Below the pieces are notes generated by a model. The model was not told the origin of the DNA. It did not search any database and saw nothing but the letters and a program-made list of their open reading frames with translations. Positions 33,212-45,403 of a DNA stretch of 64,000 nt are shown piece after piece. This stretch comes from Aquatica leii (taxonomy: Eukaryota; Arthropoda; Insecta; Coleoptera; Lampyridae): positions 18,861,533 through 18,925,532 of the forward strand of contig CM069439.1 in the NCBI GenBank assembly GCA_035610365.1, written 5' to 3'. How positions within the stretch are numbered: position 1 is the first letter of the stretch; each line of letters starts with the position of its first letter. The position numbers and the translations under genes are program-made.

Positions 33212-35200
33212 ATGGAGCGAAAGTCGACCTCAACGAGCCATGCTCCAGAGATAACCATTCAAATGGCATCGCCTAGGAAGCAATTGAATAGCATTTATCT
33301 CGATGGCAAGATCAATGGAAGAAGTATTCAGTTACTGGTTGACATGGGAACGACGAAGAACATCATTCGTCCTGACATGTTATTGGAAAATTGGAAAATG
33401 AGAAGACATCACCAGTAACAGTACGACTTCGAACGGCGACGACAGGCGAAGAAATACCTACTCACGGACAAGTAAAAGTAACCATTGCTTTGGGAAATGA
33501 AGTACTCGACTATCAAGTACTGGTAGCCGACATTACGAAAAAAGTTATCCTGGGAATGGACGTTATAAAGAAGTATGGGTTCCATTGGGATATGAAGAAC
33601 GATGTCCTGAAGACCGACAATGAAGAAATTGATTCCTTAGAGAAGGCAACCGTGCGAGTCTTATTGAGTGAAGGCGTGACTCTGCCTGCAAGGACTGAAA
33701 GTGTGGTGATGGCATGCCTGGACGGAAATTTCAGGAAAGGCTACATAAGCGCTTTAGTACGAGTAAAAAACACGATGCCAGTAAGGATCTTAATATATCA
33801 ACTCAGATCCTGTAACCTTGAAAAAGAAGACCGTGGTAGGCCAAAGCACGCCAGTATCTCAAATTGTGAGATGCGTAAAATCTAACGAAGATACGTCGCC
33901 GAAGAAATGTCTATTGGGCATTATTACCTCCAAATGCCAAAACCTCAGCCAAGACTAGCTGGCTAAACTTAAAGTGTTGATCCAAGAGTAACAAGATGCG
34001 TTTGCGTTGGAAAGTGGTTCCAAAGGAAGAACTAACGTGGTGAAACATAAAATTAATACCGAAGGCGCTCGGCCGAAACGAAAACATCAAATAATTACGG
34101 ATATCGAGAGAGACGGCGTGATTGAAACTTTAAATAGCCCGTGGGCGTCTTCAGTGGTACTTGTAAAGAAGAAAGATGGATCAACGAGGTTTTGCGTAGA
34201 CTACCAACAGCTAAACGACGTGATCAAAAAGGACAGCAACCATTTACTCAGAATTGACGATACGTTAGAAACCCTGTCAGGATTCCAGTTGTTTTCTACG
34301 TTAGACTTAAAGAGTGGTTACTGGCAGGTAAAATTGGAACCCAAGGATCGTGAAAAAACAGCTTTTACGATTGAAACTGGTTTGTGGCAGTTTACTGTGA
34401 TGCCCTTCGGCCTGTGTAACGCTCCTGCAACGTTCGAGCGTTTGATGGAGACCATCTTGCGCGAACTGTCTTGAAAGACGTGCTTGGTTTACCTAGACGA
34501 CGTGATCGTGGTTGGAAGGTCGTTTGAAGAACACTTAAACAATTTGAAATAAGTATTCCAGCGACTACGTGGGGCAAACCTCAAACTGAGCCCAAAGAAG
34601 TATCACGTATTTAAGAAAGAAGTACAATACCTTGGCCACGTCGTATCTAGAGATGGAGTAAAGGCTGACCCAGACAAAATCCGAGCAGTGCAAGCATGAC
34701 CAAGACCAATTGACAAAAATCAGGTCCGAAGTTTCCTTGGGTTGTGCACCTATTATAGACGATTTGTACCCGGATTTGCCAATATTGCGAAACCTTTGAC
34801 GAAATTGACCGAAGAAAAAGCAGAATTTATATGGAATGAAGACTGCGAAAATGCTTTCCATTAACTAAAACAGGCCCTAGTCACTTCGCCGATTTTGAGT
34901 TATCCAAGAGAAAATGGAAAATTTGTTTTGGATACAGGCGCGGTCCTTTCGCAGGTTCAAGATGGACAAGAAAAAGTTATCGCGTATTTTTAGCAAGGTT
35001 TTGTCCAGGCCAGAAAGGAATTATTGCGTGACTAGTAGGGAACTGTTAACAGTCGTCAAGTCTATAGAACATTTCTACAAATATTTGTATGGACTAAAAT
35101 TTTTACTGAGAACGGACCACGCCGCTTTAAAATGGCTATTGCAGTTCCGTAACCCAGAAGGGCAAGTGGTAAGATAGATTGTCCAGAAGACCATGTCCAG
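33212..35200 (+). pseudogene. Gypsy pol: protease, RT and RNase H, broken
   Basis: The protease region (33260-33600) has INGRSIQLLVDMGTTKNIIR; the catalytic triad DTG/DSG is changed to DMG. The reverse transcriptase (34007-34560) has INSPWASSVVLVKKKDGSTR-like residues, FCVDYQQLNDVIKKDS, LFSTLDLKSGYWQVKLEPKD and FGLCNAPATFERLMETIL. After a TGA comes the catalytic LVYLDDVIVVGRSFEEHLNN. Connection and RNase H regions follow (FLGLCTYYRRFVPGFANIAK; YCVTSRELLTVVKSIEHFYK; LRTDHAALKWLLQFRNPEG). Several single stops and frameshifts make it inactive, but overall divergence is moderate. Confidence 0.85.
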
Positions 35201-35416
35201 CGGACTGCAGCCATTGTTCGTGAATTGAAGAAAAAGTCGAATGCCTTCGGAGAACTGCTATGGTTGATGATAAGTGGGAACCTGTGCAGTTGTGTCGCGA
35301 ACAAAAAAACGATCCTTGAATAAGACTACTCCGGGACTGGGCCGCTCCCCGAATCCGATTTGGCAAATACGCCATATCCAATCAAGAACCAGCTGCAGTT
35401 GCAGACGTATTAGTAA

Positions 35417-35690
35417 ATGAGTTTTTCTGCCGGTTTGGAGTTCCGTTGGAATTACACTCCGATCAAGGCCGCAACTTTGAGTAGATATGACGTCAAGGCA
35501 CAAAATGGAGGGTTTCAACCTGGCGACATGGTATGGTTGATAATCCCCAAAAAAGACGTGGTTTGTCGCCGAAGCGTATTAATGACGTCATATATCGCAT
35601 CCGAAACCACCCAGAGGCAAGCCGAAAGTGGTCCACGTCGAACGTCTAGCCCCGTTTGCTGGCGATAACCACAATACACAAGTTCAGGTC
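35417..35690 (+). pseudogene. Gypsy integrase C-terminal fragment
   Basis: The frame encodes RYDVKAQNGGFQPGDMVWLI and a remnant of the DNA-binding tail. It corresponds to 43188-43415 of the minus-strand copy (TRYDVKDKTMGFNPKAD). The integrase catalytic core is missing by deletion. Confidence 0.65.
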
Positions 35691-35958
35691 CAAACCCAAG
35701 GCCGGATCTATAATATGGCTTTTTGGGCTGCAGCCCAGGGCCCCGCAGATATAAGGGGCCCCTAGCCCTCATTGAAGACAATGGACAATATTGCGAATTA
35801 AAAAAAAATAATCTAAAATCATAAGGTCAGCAACGCTCACGTCAATCAACTCGTGTGGGCGGTGTACGCGCTGATCGAGCGGAAGTTTTCGGTGTATTTT
35901 TTCGCAAACGCATTCAAACTCAAACAGACTTTATGTATCAGTATCAAAGATAAATTTT

Positions 35959-38900
35959 TTGAGTATAAGGGGCTTAGCATTCAGAGGTTCCGAGGAAATA
36001 TTTGGTTCTCCACATAATGGTAATTTTATGGGTGCTCTGGAACTATTGGCAGAGTTCGACCCATTCATTCGTGATCATATTGAACAACTAGAACTGCGAC
36101 CAAAACCAATAATATCATACTTATCAAAAACACTATATGAGGAAATAATTGAGATTATGGGAAAACAGATAATTAAACAAATTATTACTCAAATAAATAC
36201 AGACGACACAAAGTACTATTCAAATGTGATGGATTCAACTCCAGATCTGTCTCATGATGACCAACTTACTATTGTATTACGTTACTGTTTTCGGGGAAAA
36301 GTGTATGAAAGATGTGTATCGTTGATTAAAATTAGTAGTCATACTGGCTTATATTCATTTAATATTCTACAAGACTTTTTAGAAACAAATGGACTCTTAC
36401 TGGATAATTGTAGGAGGCAGTCTTATGACAACGCTGCTAATATAGCGGGACACTACAATGGTGTACAAGCACTACTACAACAACAAAATAAATCCGCGGA
36501 TTATGTGCCGTGTGCTGCGCATTCCCTTAACCTAGTTGGTCAAGAATCTGCTAAGGTTGTAACCGAAATAGTGAACTTTTTTGGAATTGTGCAAAAAATA
36601 TACGTTTTCTTTTCTGCTTCGACCCATAGATGGGAACTTCTAACTCGCGAAACAAAACTAAAATTTACATTAAAAAGTTTAAGCCAGACCAGATGGTCTT
36701 GTCACTATGATGCTGTCAAAGCTTTAAAAAATAATTATGATAATATTATGAAAATTTTCAAAAGTTTTAGTGAAAGTGAGGGTGAAAAAGTCGATTTTCG
36801 AAATGAGGCACGAAAAATATTTAATAAACTGGCAAAACTCGATACCGCAATTTTAATTATTTTTTGGGAAGAAATTTAGAGAGATTCAATTTAGTTAACA
36901 AAAAATTACAGAGTCCTGGTTTGGATATTTGTGAAGGTAACAAGTTAATTATGTCATTAAAAGAATTCGTGAGCAACATACGACATCAATCAGATCAGAA
37001 ACTAAAGGAATACGAAGAGAAAGCTAAAAATTAAGTACCGGTGTGGGAACAGAATACAGTGACATAAACAAGAAACGCATTACTTCAAAATTTTCAGATA
37101 AATCTACAGATAAAGTCTCAGTTTACGGCGCAGAAAAATTTAAAAGAGACACGCTAAACGTTGCTTTAGATAAGCTGATTATAGATTTAAATAGAAGAAG
37201 CCAAGTCTATGAGACATATAGTAAGAAATTCAAATTTTTAATGGATTTGCAGGACAATAATATAGAAAACATAGATTTGGAAAGTGTACATAATATTATT
37301 GATTATTACCCAGTAAACACACGACGTCCTAGGGACGTTCGTTTTATGTCCAAATGATGTCTTTACATCCCGGGCTTTAAAACGGACCTGTATAGGATGT
37401 CTTTAATAGGACGTCCTCAGGATGTCAATGAAGAACGTACGATGGGATGTCCTATGCGGGAAAAAACAAATGTAAACTGAGTGCGCGTGCCCACTTTCCT
37501 TTTTGTTCTCTGGTGCCTACTCAACATCCGTACGCTCCTTTGGTATATCAAAGTGGTACACTCTGTTTGCACCGTTTGCACTCTGTATTTGTTTTTAGTT
37601 GTGTTCTGGCTACTTTATTTATCTGTTCTTTATTTTATTATCTAACGTTTTTGGGTGTTTTAGTGCAGAAACAAATTTATTTGGTAAGTTTTTGGTACCT
37701 TGTATTTATTTATAATGTATAAAAATCATCATTTATAATTATTATTTTGAATCATTAAAAATTAATAAAAGTTTATTTAAATTAAAAGATCACAATTATT
37801 AATAATGGTGATTTAAAACCCCATCTCGCGCGCATACCTATGCGGTGAATTGAAAATATTTGTTATGTTAAAAAAAATTTTTTTACTCAAAAAATTATTT
37901 AAGGTTTAAAAGTGTGACGTTATCTCACGACTTTTATAGTCGCGATTCGCAACAAGTCATCCAAAAATGTCAACATGACCGATAAGGCACAAAATCGCTA
38001 ATTTAACTAAGAAGCTAAAACGTTATCGCGTTCTTGGTATTCATCGTTATGATTACTGTGCGTATTCTCGTAGTTAAAAATACGTCTAGAAATAATTTTG
38101 TTTTTATCACATTCCTCTGATGAAATGTAAATGCAAAACGTATAAAAATTCTTAATGAATTTGCAAAACTGACGCGTTTACAAAATCTTTTTTAAAAAAC
38201 GATTTAAATAATTTTTAACTGGTTATAATCGATCATCTCTTATGATTTAATCAATAATAGAATCGTCAAAAAGATCAATCGATAATTCTACAAAAAAAGT
38301 ATCAATTTATCAATTCTTTAATTTAGAAAAATGTAAATTCTAACTACATAGAAATACCAAAATATGCTTTTCGTATTAACTTTTTATCGACTCTACATGA
38401 CGATTACCATCTCTTATGTAGTTGCATTGTTTCAGGCGCCACTTAAAAATCGGGAAGAAAGTATAAAAACTCGCTAAGGAGGGCCAAAGAACGCCGGGAT
38501 CGAGAAGATAAAAAATGAAATTTAAATTTATTTTATTTGAATATAATTTGGATTATTATTTAAAAATATAGTTTTATGTAATAAAAATTTGTATTTTATT
38601 TGAAAAAGTTATTTTTTATTAAAAATATAATATACATATATACCTAGTACATATCCTACAGTCATCTAAAAGGGACGTCCCGTTGCGGATACGCAAGGAT
38701 GTCCTATAAGGACATCGTAGGGATGCACACACTTGTGACAAAAGAACGTCCCATGAATGTCCCTAGGACGTACACAGAACCAAAATGGGATGACTTTGAG
38801 ACATTCAGTGATCCGCAAAATCATGTCCCCGGGACATCCTTGGGACATCCTTGTGTTTGTTGGGTATCCAGATGACGTCGACGAACATTTAGAAAATGAG

Positions 38901-39242
38901 TGCATTCAGTTTAAGTCTTACTTACTACAATCTAAGCTAGAGTCTTACACCTCTTGCGGTGAAATGTTTAAGCTAATTTATGAAAAGAAACTTATTGATG
39001 TTTTCCCAAAATGCTACACTATGTTAAATATTTTTTTAACGTTGCCAATCACTAGCTGTGAAGCGGAGCGCTCTTTCTCCAGGATGTCGTATATAGAAAA
39101 CAAATATAGAACCACAATGTCGAACAATCGACTAAATTATTTATCGGTTCTGTCCATAAATTCAGATTTAACAAAGGACTTACAATGTGATGAGCAAATA
39201 AAGGAATTTGCAGCACACAAATGCAGAAAGGTTGCTGTATGA
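35959..39242 (+). pseudogene. hAT transposase (ZMYM1-like), N-terminally deleted and interrupted
   Basis: The frame at 35959-36879 reads IRGLAFRGSEEIFGSPHNGN, then FDPFIRDHIEQLELRPKP, VMDSTPDLSHDDQLTIVLRY, CRRQSYDNAANIAGHYNGVQ and VPCAAHSLNLVGQESAKVV, with RWSCHYDAVKALKNNYDNI near its end. These are the acidic-site and insertion-domain blocks of ZMYM1-type hAT transposases. A frame change near 36870 leads to 36880-37308. The C-terminal dimerisation block follows the inserted element (38865-39242): FLTLPITSCEAERSFSRMSY and NRLNYLSVLSINSD. The N-terminal zinc-finger part is absent, since only about 260 bp separate the left end from the core. The element was probably already non-autonomous. Confidence 0.85.
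37309..38864. mobile_element. 1.56-kb non-autonomous element, ends CCCAGTAAACAC, TA duplication
   Basis: The inverted ends are CCCAGTAAACACACGACGTCC and the complement of GGACATCCTTGTGTTTGTTGGG, flanked by TA on both sides (37307-37308 and 38865-38866). Removing it with one TA rejoins the hAT frame as IIDYY|PDDVDEH with no base gained or lost. Both ends carry clusters of GGACGTCC, GGATGTCC and GGACATCC in both orientations, about a dozen in all, possibly transposase-binding sites. The interior (37450-38640) has no credible protein. Confidence 0.8.
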
Positions 39243-39476
39243 AATGTAACTATAAACATGTTAAATTATTTTGCAATAGTCTTACAGTTGCGGTCTGTGT
39301 AAGTCATACTCATATTAAATTAAAAAAATATTTCATTGCCCTAATATTTTCCTATATCGTATACTTATACATCATTATAAAAAACAGTTTTTGACAAAAT
39401 GGCAAATAGTTTGATTAATTAGGTAGGCCCCCAAGTAGTGTTAGCCCAGGGCCCCACAAATTAACGGTCCGCCCCT

Positions 39477-40110
39477 GTCCAAACCAGAGTAATAGTTGTG
39501 GCTTAGATCAACTGAATTGGAGGACAGTTCGATACATGTTGGAGGTCGTCTTCCGACGAACAGGCGTTCAAGTGTTGGTCTGTAGTTACCAATCAAGGAG
39601 AATATTGGGTCAGGAAAAGTCTATTGACTGTTACTTTTATGGTCAAGGAAGTTTCCGAAATAGAGGAAGTTGCCGCTATCGCCACGATCCTTTCTACCGT
39701 TGTCGCATCTAGTCTCTTGTTCTGGGACAGAACAGTCCTAAGAAGAGTGACAGTGGAACGTTCGAGAAATTATTCTAAAGTTTGGGAGGCTTCTCGAAGT
39801 TGTTATCCATTTTCCAGAACGTTCACTTAAAGATATAGAACATTCGCGAAGGATTGCAAAAATGTATAAATGCGGTACAAACGAATCATAAGTTAGTTAT
39901 TCCAGTAATTTGAAGACGACAGTGTTAACAAGATTATTCGAGTCTAAATGAATAAGTGATTAACGCGTGTGCTCGAGATAAACATAGGAGTATAACCTTG
40001 TACGTGACCTTAAAGTAAACAATAAGTGTTAAACTAAAGTTATCCCCGGACTTTATTTTCGTGTAAGTGATAGTGCTATATATAAATTAGTGTGTTTTTA
40101 TTAAACATCT
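39477..40110 (+). mobile_element. Ty3/gypsy copy 1, 3' region and LTR
   Basis: Sequence after the hAT target duplication matches the reverse complement of 42480-42840: CGTCTTCCGACGAACAGGCG, AAGTGTTGGTCTG, TTGACTGTTACTTTTATG and TCAAGGAAGTT. It contains a likely LTR with a TATA box (TATAAA at 39865-39870). The right boundary of the LTR is approximate. Confidence 0.65.
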
Positions 40111-40948
40111 TTACATTTAATTAGTTCGGTTAGTTATAAACGTGTACATATTTTTAGTATCAATAAATTAGTAGTAATAATAAACGTTATACTATGTAGG
40201 TACATACAATAAAGTTGTGCGAATAGAAGTAAATTGGTCTTTTACCGAAGTAGCTAGAATAGGATTATATCTTTTAGCATCAACTATGAAAAATTTATTG
40301 CCTACGCCAATGACCGTTTGTAGGGTTATGTTACCTTTTATACCCTTTTTATACAATTTATTAGTTAACATCAAGCGTAAACCCGTTGCAGTAGTTATTT
40401 CTTCCTTATATTTATAAAAATTATAAAACAAAATAACAGATATATTTGTATATACACCGAAAAATTTTGTTTGCCTGTGTAAGGTTATTTCAAGCCATTT
40501 TCTTCAATTGCTGTTGCAATTAAAAACTACATAAACCACAATTCTAAAGAATGATAAATTACGTTCGAACAAGCTTTATTTAAAAAATTGATATCACGAT
40601 ACGCAATTTACAATGAGCCAGGGCAATGGCGGTCAGAACAATTTTGGTCTTCAAATATGATGCACAGTAGGTCGATTTCTTATCCGTATTGATCCTTATC
40701 TTCCATAACTGTGAAATATCTTTTATTTAAATAAAATTGACAACGTCGCAACATGCCTACCATATGGAAGAATTAATTTAATTAATTTTGATTGTGTTCA
40801 ATGTTACCAACTGTAAGATAGGGCGTGTATTGTTTATGTATCATTATGTGTATGACCAATTTTTGAAAAATTTTAATTATTTATAACTTAATGCAATCGA
40901 ATACTATTCAAATTAAGCGTGTATTGTGTACATTGAGTGAAAGCTAAA
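40111..40948. other. Upstream region of the four-span protein gene
   Basis: About 840 bp between the gypsy LTR and the gene start. Two overlapping open frames on opposite strands near 40192-40431 have no recognisable similarity. The promoter of the following gene should be here, but no element stands out. Confidence 0.4.
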
Positions 40949-41884
40949 ATGGTGTTGCTGGAATCTTGCTGGTCACCATGTATTTGGACTGACAGTGTAA
41001 AATCAGGTTGTCGAGCTATTGCTTTTTACACAATAGCTTTTTCCCTGGTTTTGATGGCTTTTACAGTATTTGACATGACTGGAGGAGACTCGACTCAACT
41101 TTACAATCCACTCTTTGAAGCCGACGTACGATTCTGTATGTACGAAGTGTAGCGATAACTCCCAATTATTATCAATGTTCTTACAGCAATGCAAGTTGTC
41201 GGTGGGTTCTTATTACTCTACTTTATATTATTAATTGCGTCTGCAGTCATATTAATTGTTGGCATTCAAATGATGAATCGTGGTATGATGATACCTTGGT
41301 TGGCAGGATTTGGTCTGGCGATATTGTTTCAATTGGTGTTTGGATTATGGTTACTGGGTGGTTATTACATTTATGTAAGTAATAGAAAGTACACAATGCT
41401 TATTTAACAACAATTGTTTTTAGCTAAACACTGTTTTTTATACGTTAGTGGATTGGTTGTGGATGGCATATAATGTAAGTAATTAAATTTGTATTAAGCA
41501 GATCAGTATAAGTAGTTATCATTTGTTACAAAATCTTCTCAGCATTTTTTTCTACTTATTTCGTTGTCCTAAGGTTGTATTTTTTAAATTGTTTAGTTAT
41601 TTAATTGCACTGCAAAGTATATCTTAAAGCATTCGTTTGAATGACTATTATGTTGTCAAAGCGATCTGGCAAATTGGTGTGACTTATGATCTCAAAGAGT
41701 GTAGTGTTAAGATTTTATGGCCAAGTGAAGGTAGTTGGTACATTCTGCTTTATTTGAACACTGTTATGATTTAATCTAATGTTTGTTTAATCATTTGCAG
41801 ATATACTGTTGGCTTGTGGTGTTTTCACAATACCAAATTTTTGAGGAAATGCATTCTCCAAATATCCAATTATTATGGCCCTAA
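40949..41884 (+). CDS. Four-membrane-span insect protein, four exons, 169 residues
   Basis: Exons 40949-41135, 41187-41374, 41424-41474 and 41801-41884 join in phase (1, 0, 0) to 510 nt ending in TAA. The protein starts [20 protein letters not shown] and has four hydrophobic segments: about residues 22-42 ([19 protein letters not shown]), 66-89 ([20 protein letters not shown]), 96-120 ([20 protein letters not shown]) and 129-149 ([20 protein letters not shown]). It ends [20 protein letters not shown] short extracellular loop ([17 protein letters not shown]) follows the first span. The layout and conserved end match a family of small insect tetraspan membrane proteins, possibly the septate-junction Pasiflora/DUF7027 group. 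That name is from memory and uncertain. All splice sites are consensus and no breaks are seen, so it is probably active despite gypsy copies on both sides. Confidence 0.85.
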
Positions 41885-42399
41885 GTATTTAGTGCTGTAC
41901 ATAAAATAGCTACATATCCGTCCGTACAATTAGTATAGTTTTATTTTGATAATACTTTTATTCCATTATGAAGTTTTAATATTTGTTGTTTTTATTTTTT
42001 GTAGTATTATTTTATATTCTTGACAATTTTAAAGTTGTGATACATTACAAGATATTCAATTTACAAAGTGTACTGTAGAACTTATCAAATGAGGCTTTAT
42101 TGATGGAATTGAAACTGTAGATTTTATATATAAATATAAGCATTTATTGATATTGTAGATTTTTACTAATTTTATAATAAACGAATTTTTTTTATTTAAT
42201 CTGTTTATCAAAATAACCTTCCATTCTAATTATAAGAAAAACAATCGAATTCATATGCGATTTTAAAATATACGGCCATAAATATGCAAAAAAATAACGA
42301 CGCATTTTAAAATTATATTTTTTATAAACGTAACTAATTTTTTTAAATAATATTTAAGAGAAACAACTTACAAGTAGGTAATTAATATATGACTGATTT
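41885..42399. other. 3' UTR of the four-span protein gene and flank
   Basis: AT-rich sequence after the stop at 41884, with AATAAA near 42177 as the likely polyadenylation signal. Confidence 0.5.
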
Positions 42400-43187
42400 G
42401 ATATTCACAAATATTGTTCGGGATAAGTTGCATTTTTTGTTTATCTACACTGGTATTTATTTTCACTTGATGCACTTTTATTTATCTTACTACACGCGTT
42501 AAACAATTTATTTAAACCGACACTTCCGACTTCTGACTGGAATAGATTGAATGAAACCTCTTTCACACACCTTTTATATAAACGCTCTATCATCTTCGAG
42601 AACATTCTAGGTAATCACCTCGAATCATCTTGAATGATCTCGAAGCTTCTATGGGTTTTACGCCCCTTTCTTAGCGGCAGCTGTCTCTATTTCAGCAACT
42701 TCCTTGAGCATAAAAGTAGCAGTCAATGGACTTGTTCTGACCCGATGTTCTACTTGGATGGTAAGTGCAGACCAACACTTGAACGTCTGTTCCTCGGAAG
42801 ACGACTCCAATCTAGTTAATCTAAGCCGCAACTAAGCTTAGGTATTGTCGATTTCTTATTGTTGTGAAACTGTATTTCTCTCTTGGTGGCCAGATAGAAA
42901 ATGAAGCGTTTGGCATTACGTAGTTTTAGCAACGTCGGTTACTGTCTTCGTAGTCGTAGCTCATCTAGCCGTCCGAACATCTTAAATACTACTGCAACCC
43001 TTCTAGACACCTCCAGATCTTCACTCACGCAATGTGCAGTAGCGTAATCTTTTCGTGTTTGGAACAGGTCTTGTTACTCCTCGGTTGTAACTCCGAACCT
43101 AGCCTTTCCAGAACTCCCATATATGGTCATAAAATTATCGAAGTTCATTCCATCAACTTGATTCTTGGTTCTGATTATTACCCTGGT

Positions 43188-45304
43188 TTAGACATTGTCT
43201 AGGGTAACGTTGTTATCGCCAGCAAACGGGGCTAGACAATCGATGTGGACCACTTGGCTTGCTTCTGGGTGGTTTTTCGATACGATATATGACGTCATTA
43301 ATGCGCTGCACAATTTCATAAGGGCCCTTTTATTGCCTCTGCAGCTTTGGCGACAAACCGCGTCTGCTTTGGGGTTAAAACCCATCGTTTTGTCCTTGAC
43401 GTCGTATCTGGTCATTATTCTGTTGCTGGAAATTTGGGTGTTTCTTCATCAACTTGCTGACGTAGTCTTCTCTAGCAACTTCTTCCGGTTTTCGTCCAAA
43501 TTGGAGGTCGCATTTTGCGACCAAGCGTGACACAGGATAGTGTTTTTGCTTGTAATTTCGTGAACAGATGATCGGTATACCATTAGGAAAAAGTGCAAGT
43601 ACAGATCCCAATCTCTTTGGTGTTCGGACACTACTTTGGCTAAGTACTCTCCCATTGTTCGATTCATTCGTTCAACCATATCCATTAGATTGAGGATGAA
43701 AAGACGGCCTCCTAGGCAGAACAACTCTTTCACTAAAATATTTGCGACTGTAGCTGCTTTTTGATTGGGTATGACGTAAGCCTCAATTCATTTCGTGAAA
43801 TAATTGATCGCTTCCAGAATGTATTTGTTTCCCGAATCAGATTCTCCGATGTTAATCGCTACTCTCTCTCTCTAAAGAGCTTTCCACGCTATACTGTTTC
43901 ATTGGTGCTTTGCTCTCCACTTAACGGCACTTTTCCATGGCGTCTTTTTTGCAGTATACCCAATAGAATCTTTCTTCTACATTTCCTAATGTTTTTTTCA
44001 CGCCAAAGTGCCCACCCGATGTACCAACGTGCAGATGCTGCAACACTTCTGACACTCGGCTCCTCGGTACTGTCAATTGCAATCTGTTTTCTGTACCCTT
44101 CATACTCTAGGGATCGCTTAAAAAGACCCCCAGGTCCCAGGTTGGTCGCTAGGAATCCATTTCAGGAATACTCTTATTTCAGAATCGTTTTCTAGTTCAC
44201 CACGCAACTGCTCAGCTTCCCACTCGTCATCAACCATAGCAGTTCTTCGGATACATTCAATATATTCTTCTAATCGCGATGGATGCACTTTGCCGGACAT
44301 GGTCTTATGGACAAGGGTTCTGTGTCATAGTCGTAGTCTTGTAGTCTCTCAATCCATTTTATCACTTTTCCTTCCGGATTACGAAACTGCAATAGCCATT
44401 TCAAGGCTGTGTTAGTTGTTGGAAAGCGTTTTCGCAATCTTCATTCCATTTAAAATACTGTTCTTTTTTCTGTTAGTTTGGCAATATTGGCAAATCCGGG
44501 TACAAATCGTCTATAATAGGTGCACACTCCAAGGAAACTTCGGACCTAATGTTTGTTGATTGGTCTTTACCATCTTTGCACGGCTCGAACCTTGTCTGGG
44601 TCTGCCGTTACCCCATCTCTAGATACGACGCGGTCTTCTTTCTTAAATACGTGACACTTCTTTGGGCTCAGTTTTAGATTTGCCCCACGTAGTCGTTAGA
44701 ACACTTCCTTGAGGTTGTTCAAATGCTTTTCAAACTACTTTCCAACCACAATTACGTCGTCTAGATAAACCAAGCACGTCTTCCAAGACAGTCCATGCAA
44801 GATGATCTCCATCAAACGCGCCAACGTTGCATGAGCGTTACACAAATCGAATAGCATAACAGTGAATTGCCACAAACCAGTTCCAATCGTAAACGTTGTC
44901 TTTTCACGGTCCTTGGGTTCCAATGCCAGCTACCAGTAACCACTTTTCAAATCCAGCGTGGAAAACCACTGGGATCCTGACAGGGTGTCTAAAGTATCGT
45001 CAATTCTCGGTAAAGGGTAGCTGTCGTTTTTGGCCACATCCTTGCGCTGTAGATAGTCTACACAAAACCTCGTTGATCTATCTTTCTTCTTTACTAGTAC
45101 CAGTGGGGGCGCCCATGGACTATTTAAAGGTTCGATCACACTTTCTCTTTCCATTTCCGTAATTATTTGATCGACTTCTCGTTTTGCCAAAGAAAGTCGG
45201 CATGGGTGTTGCCGTATCGAGCGAGCGTCTCCGGTATTAATTTTGTGCGTCATTTCTTTGAAACTAGTCTCCAAAGCAAACACATCTTGATACTGCTGGA
45301 TCAA
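43188..45304 (-). pseudogene. Gypsy copy 2 RT and integrase
   Basis: RT blocks (45304-44735) include VIEPLNSPWAPPLVLVKKKD, RSTRFCVDYLQRKDV, WFSTLDLKSGYW, LWQFTVMLFDLCNAHATLAR and the catalytic LVYLDDVIVVGK. The integrase zinc-binding part (44103-43921) reads LQHLHVGTSGGHFGVKKTLG and NVEERFYWVYC; the core and tail (43733-43188) include MVERMNRTMGEYLAKVVSEH and RDWDLYLHFFLMVYRSSVHE. Frameshifts separate all blocks. Confidence 0.8.
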
Positions 45305-45403
45305 CGTTTAATTTTAGCCAGCTGGTCTTAGCCGAGGTTTTGGCACTTAGAGGTAAAAATGACTAATCGATGTTGTGGACACTTCTTCAGCGACGTAGCT
45401 TCA

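Larger units (their letters stand above)
32890..35695 (+). mobile_element. Ty3/gypsy retrotransposon copy 1, upstream part
   Basis: Gag, protease, reverse transcriptase, RNase H and an integrase tail follow in Ty3/gypsy order on the plus strand. The element is cut at 35695 by a hAT insertion and resumes at 39477, where its 3' region and LTR lie. Most of the integrase is deleted (about 35200-35400). The 5' LTR was not found. The same family is present inverted at 42.4-46.4 kb. Confidence 0.85.
35696..39476 (+). mobile_element. hAT transposon inserted in the gypsy element
   Basis: An 8-bp direct repeat, GTCCAAAC, lies at 35688-35695 and 39477-39484, the duplication length expected of hAT. The ends are inverted repeats: CAAGGCCGGATC on the left, and the reverse complement of the right end CAGGGGCGGACC. 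Both are followed by a shared GGGCCC-rich stretch. Inside is a hAT transposase related to ZMYM1-type proteins, itself split by a second element at 37309-38864. Confidence 0.85.

Noticed and set aside
37447-37722. A 91-codon hydrophobic protein inside the 1.56-kb element
   Set aside because: AT-rich chance frame with no family resemblance, in a non-autonomous element.
40192-40431. Overlapping 79- and 66-codon frames on opposite strands
   Set aside because: Neither shows a recognisable motif and they mirror each other; likely chance open frames.
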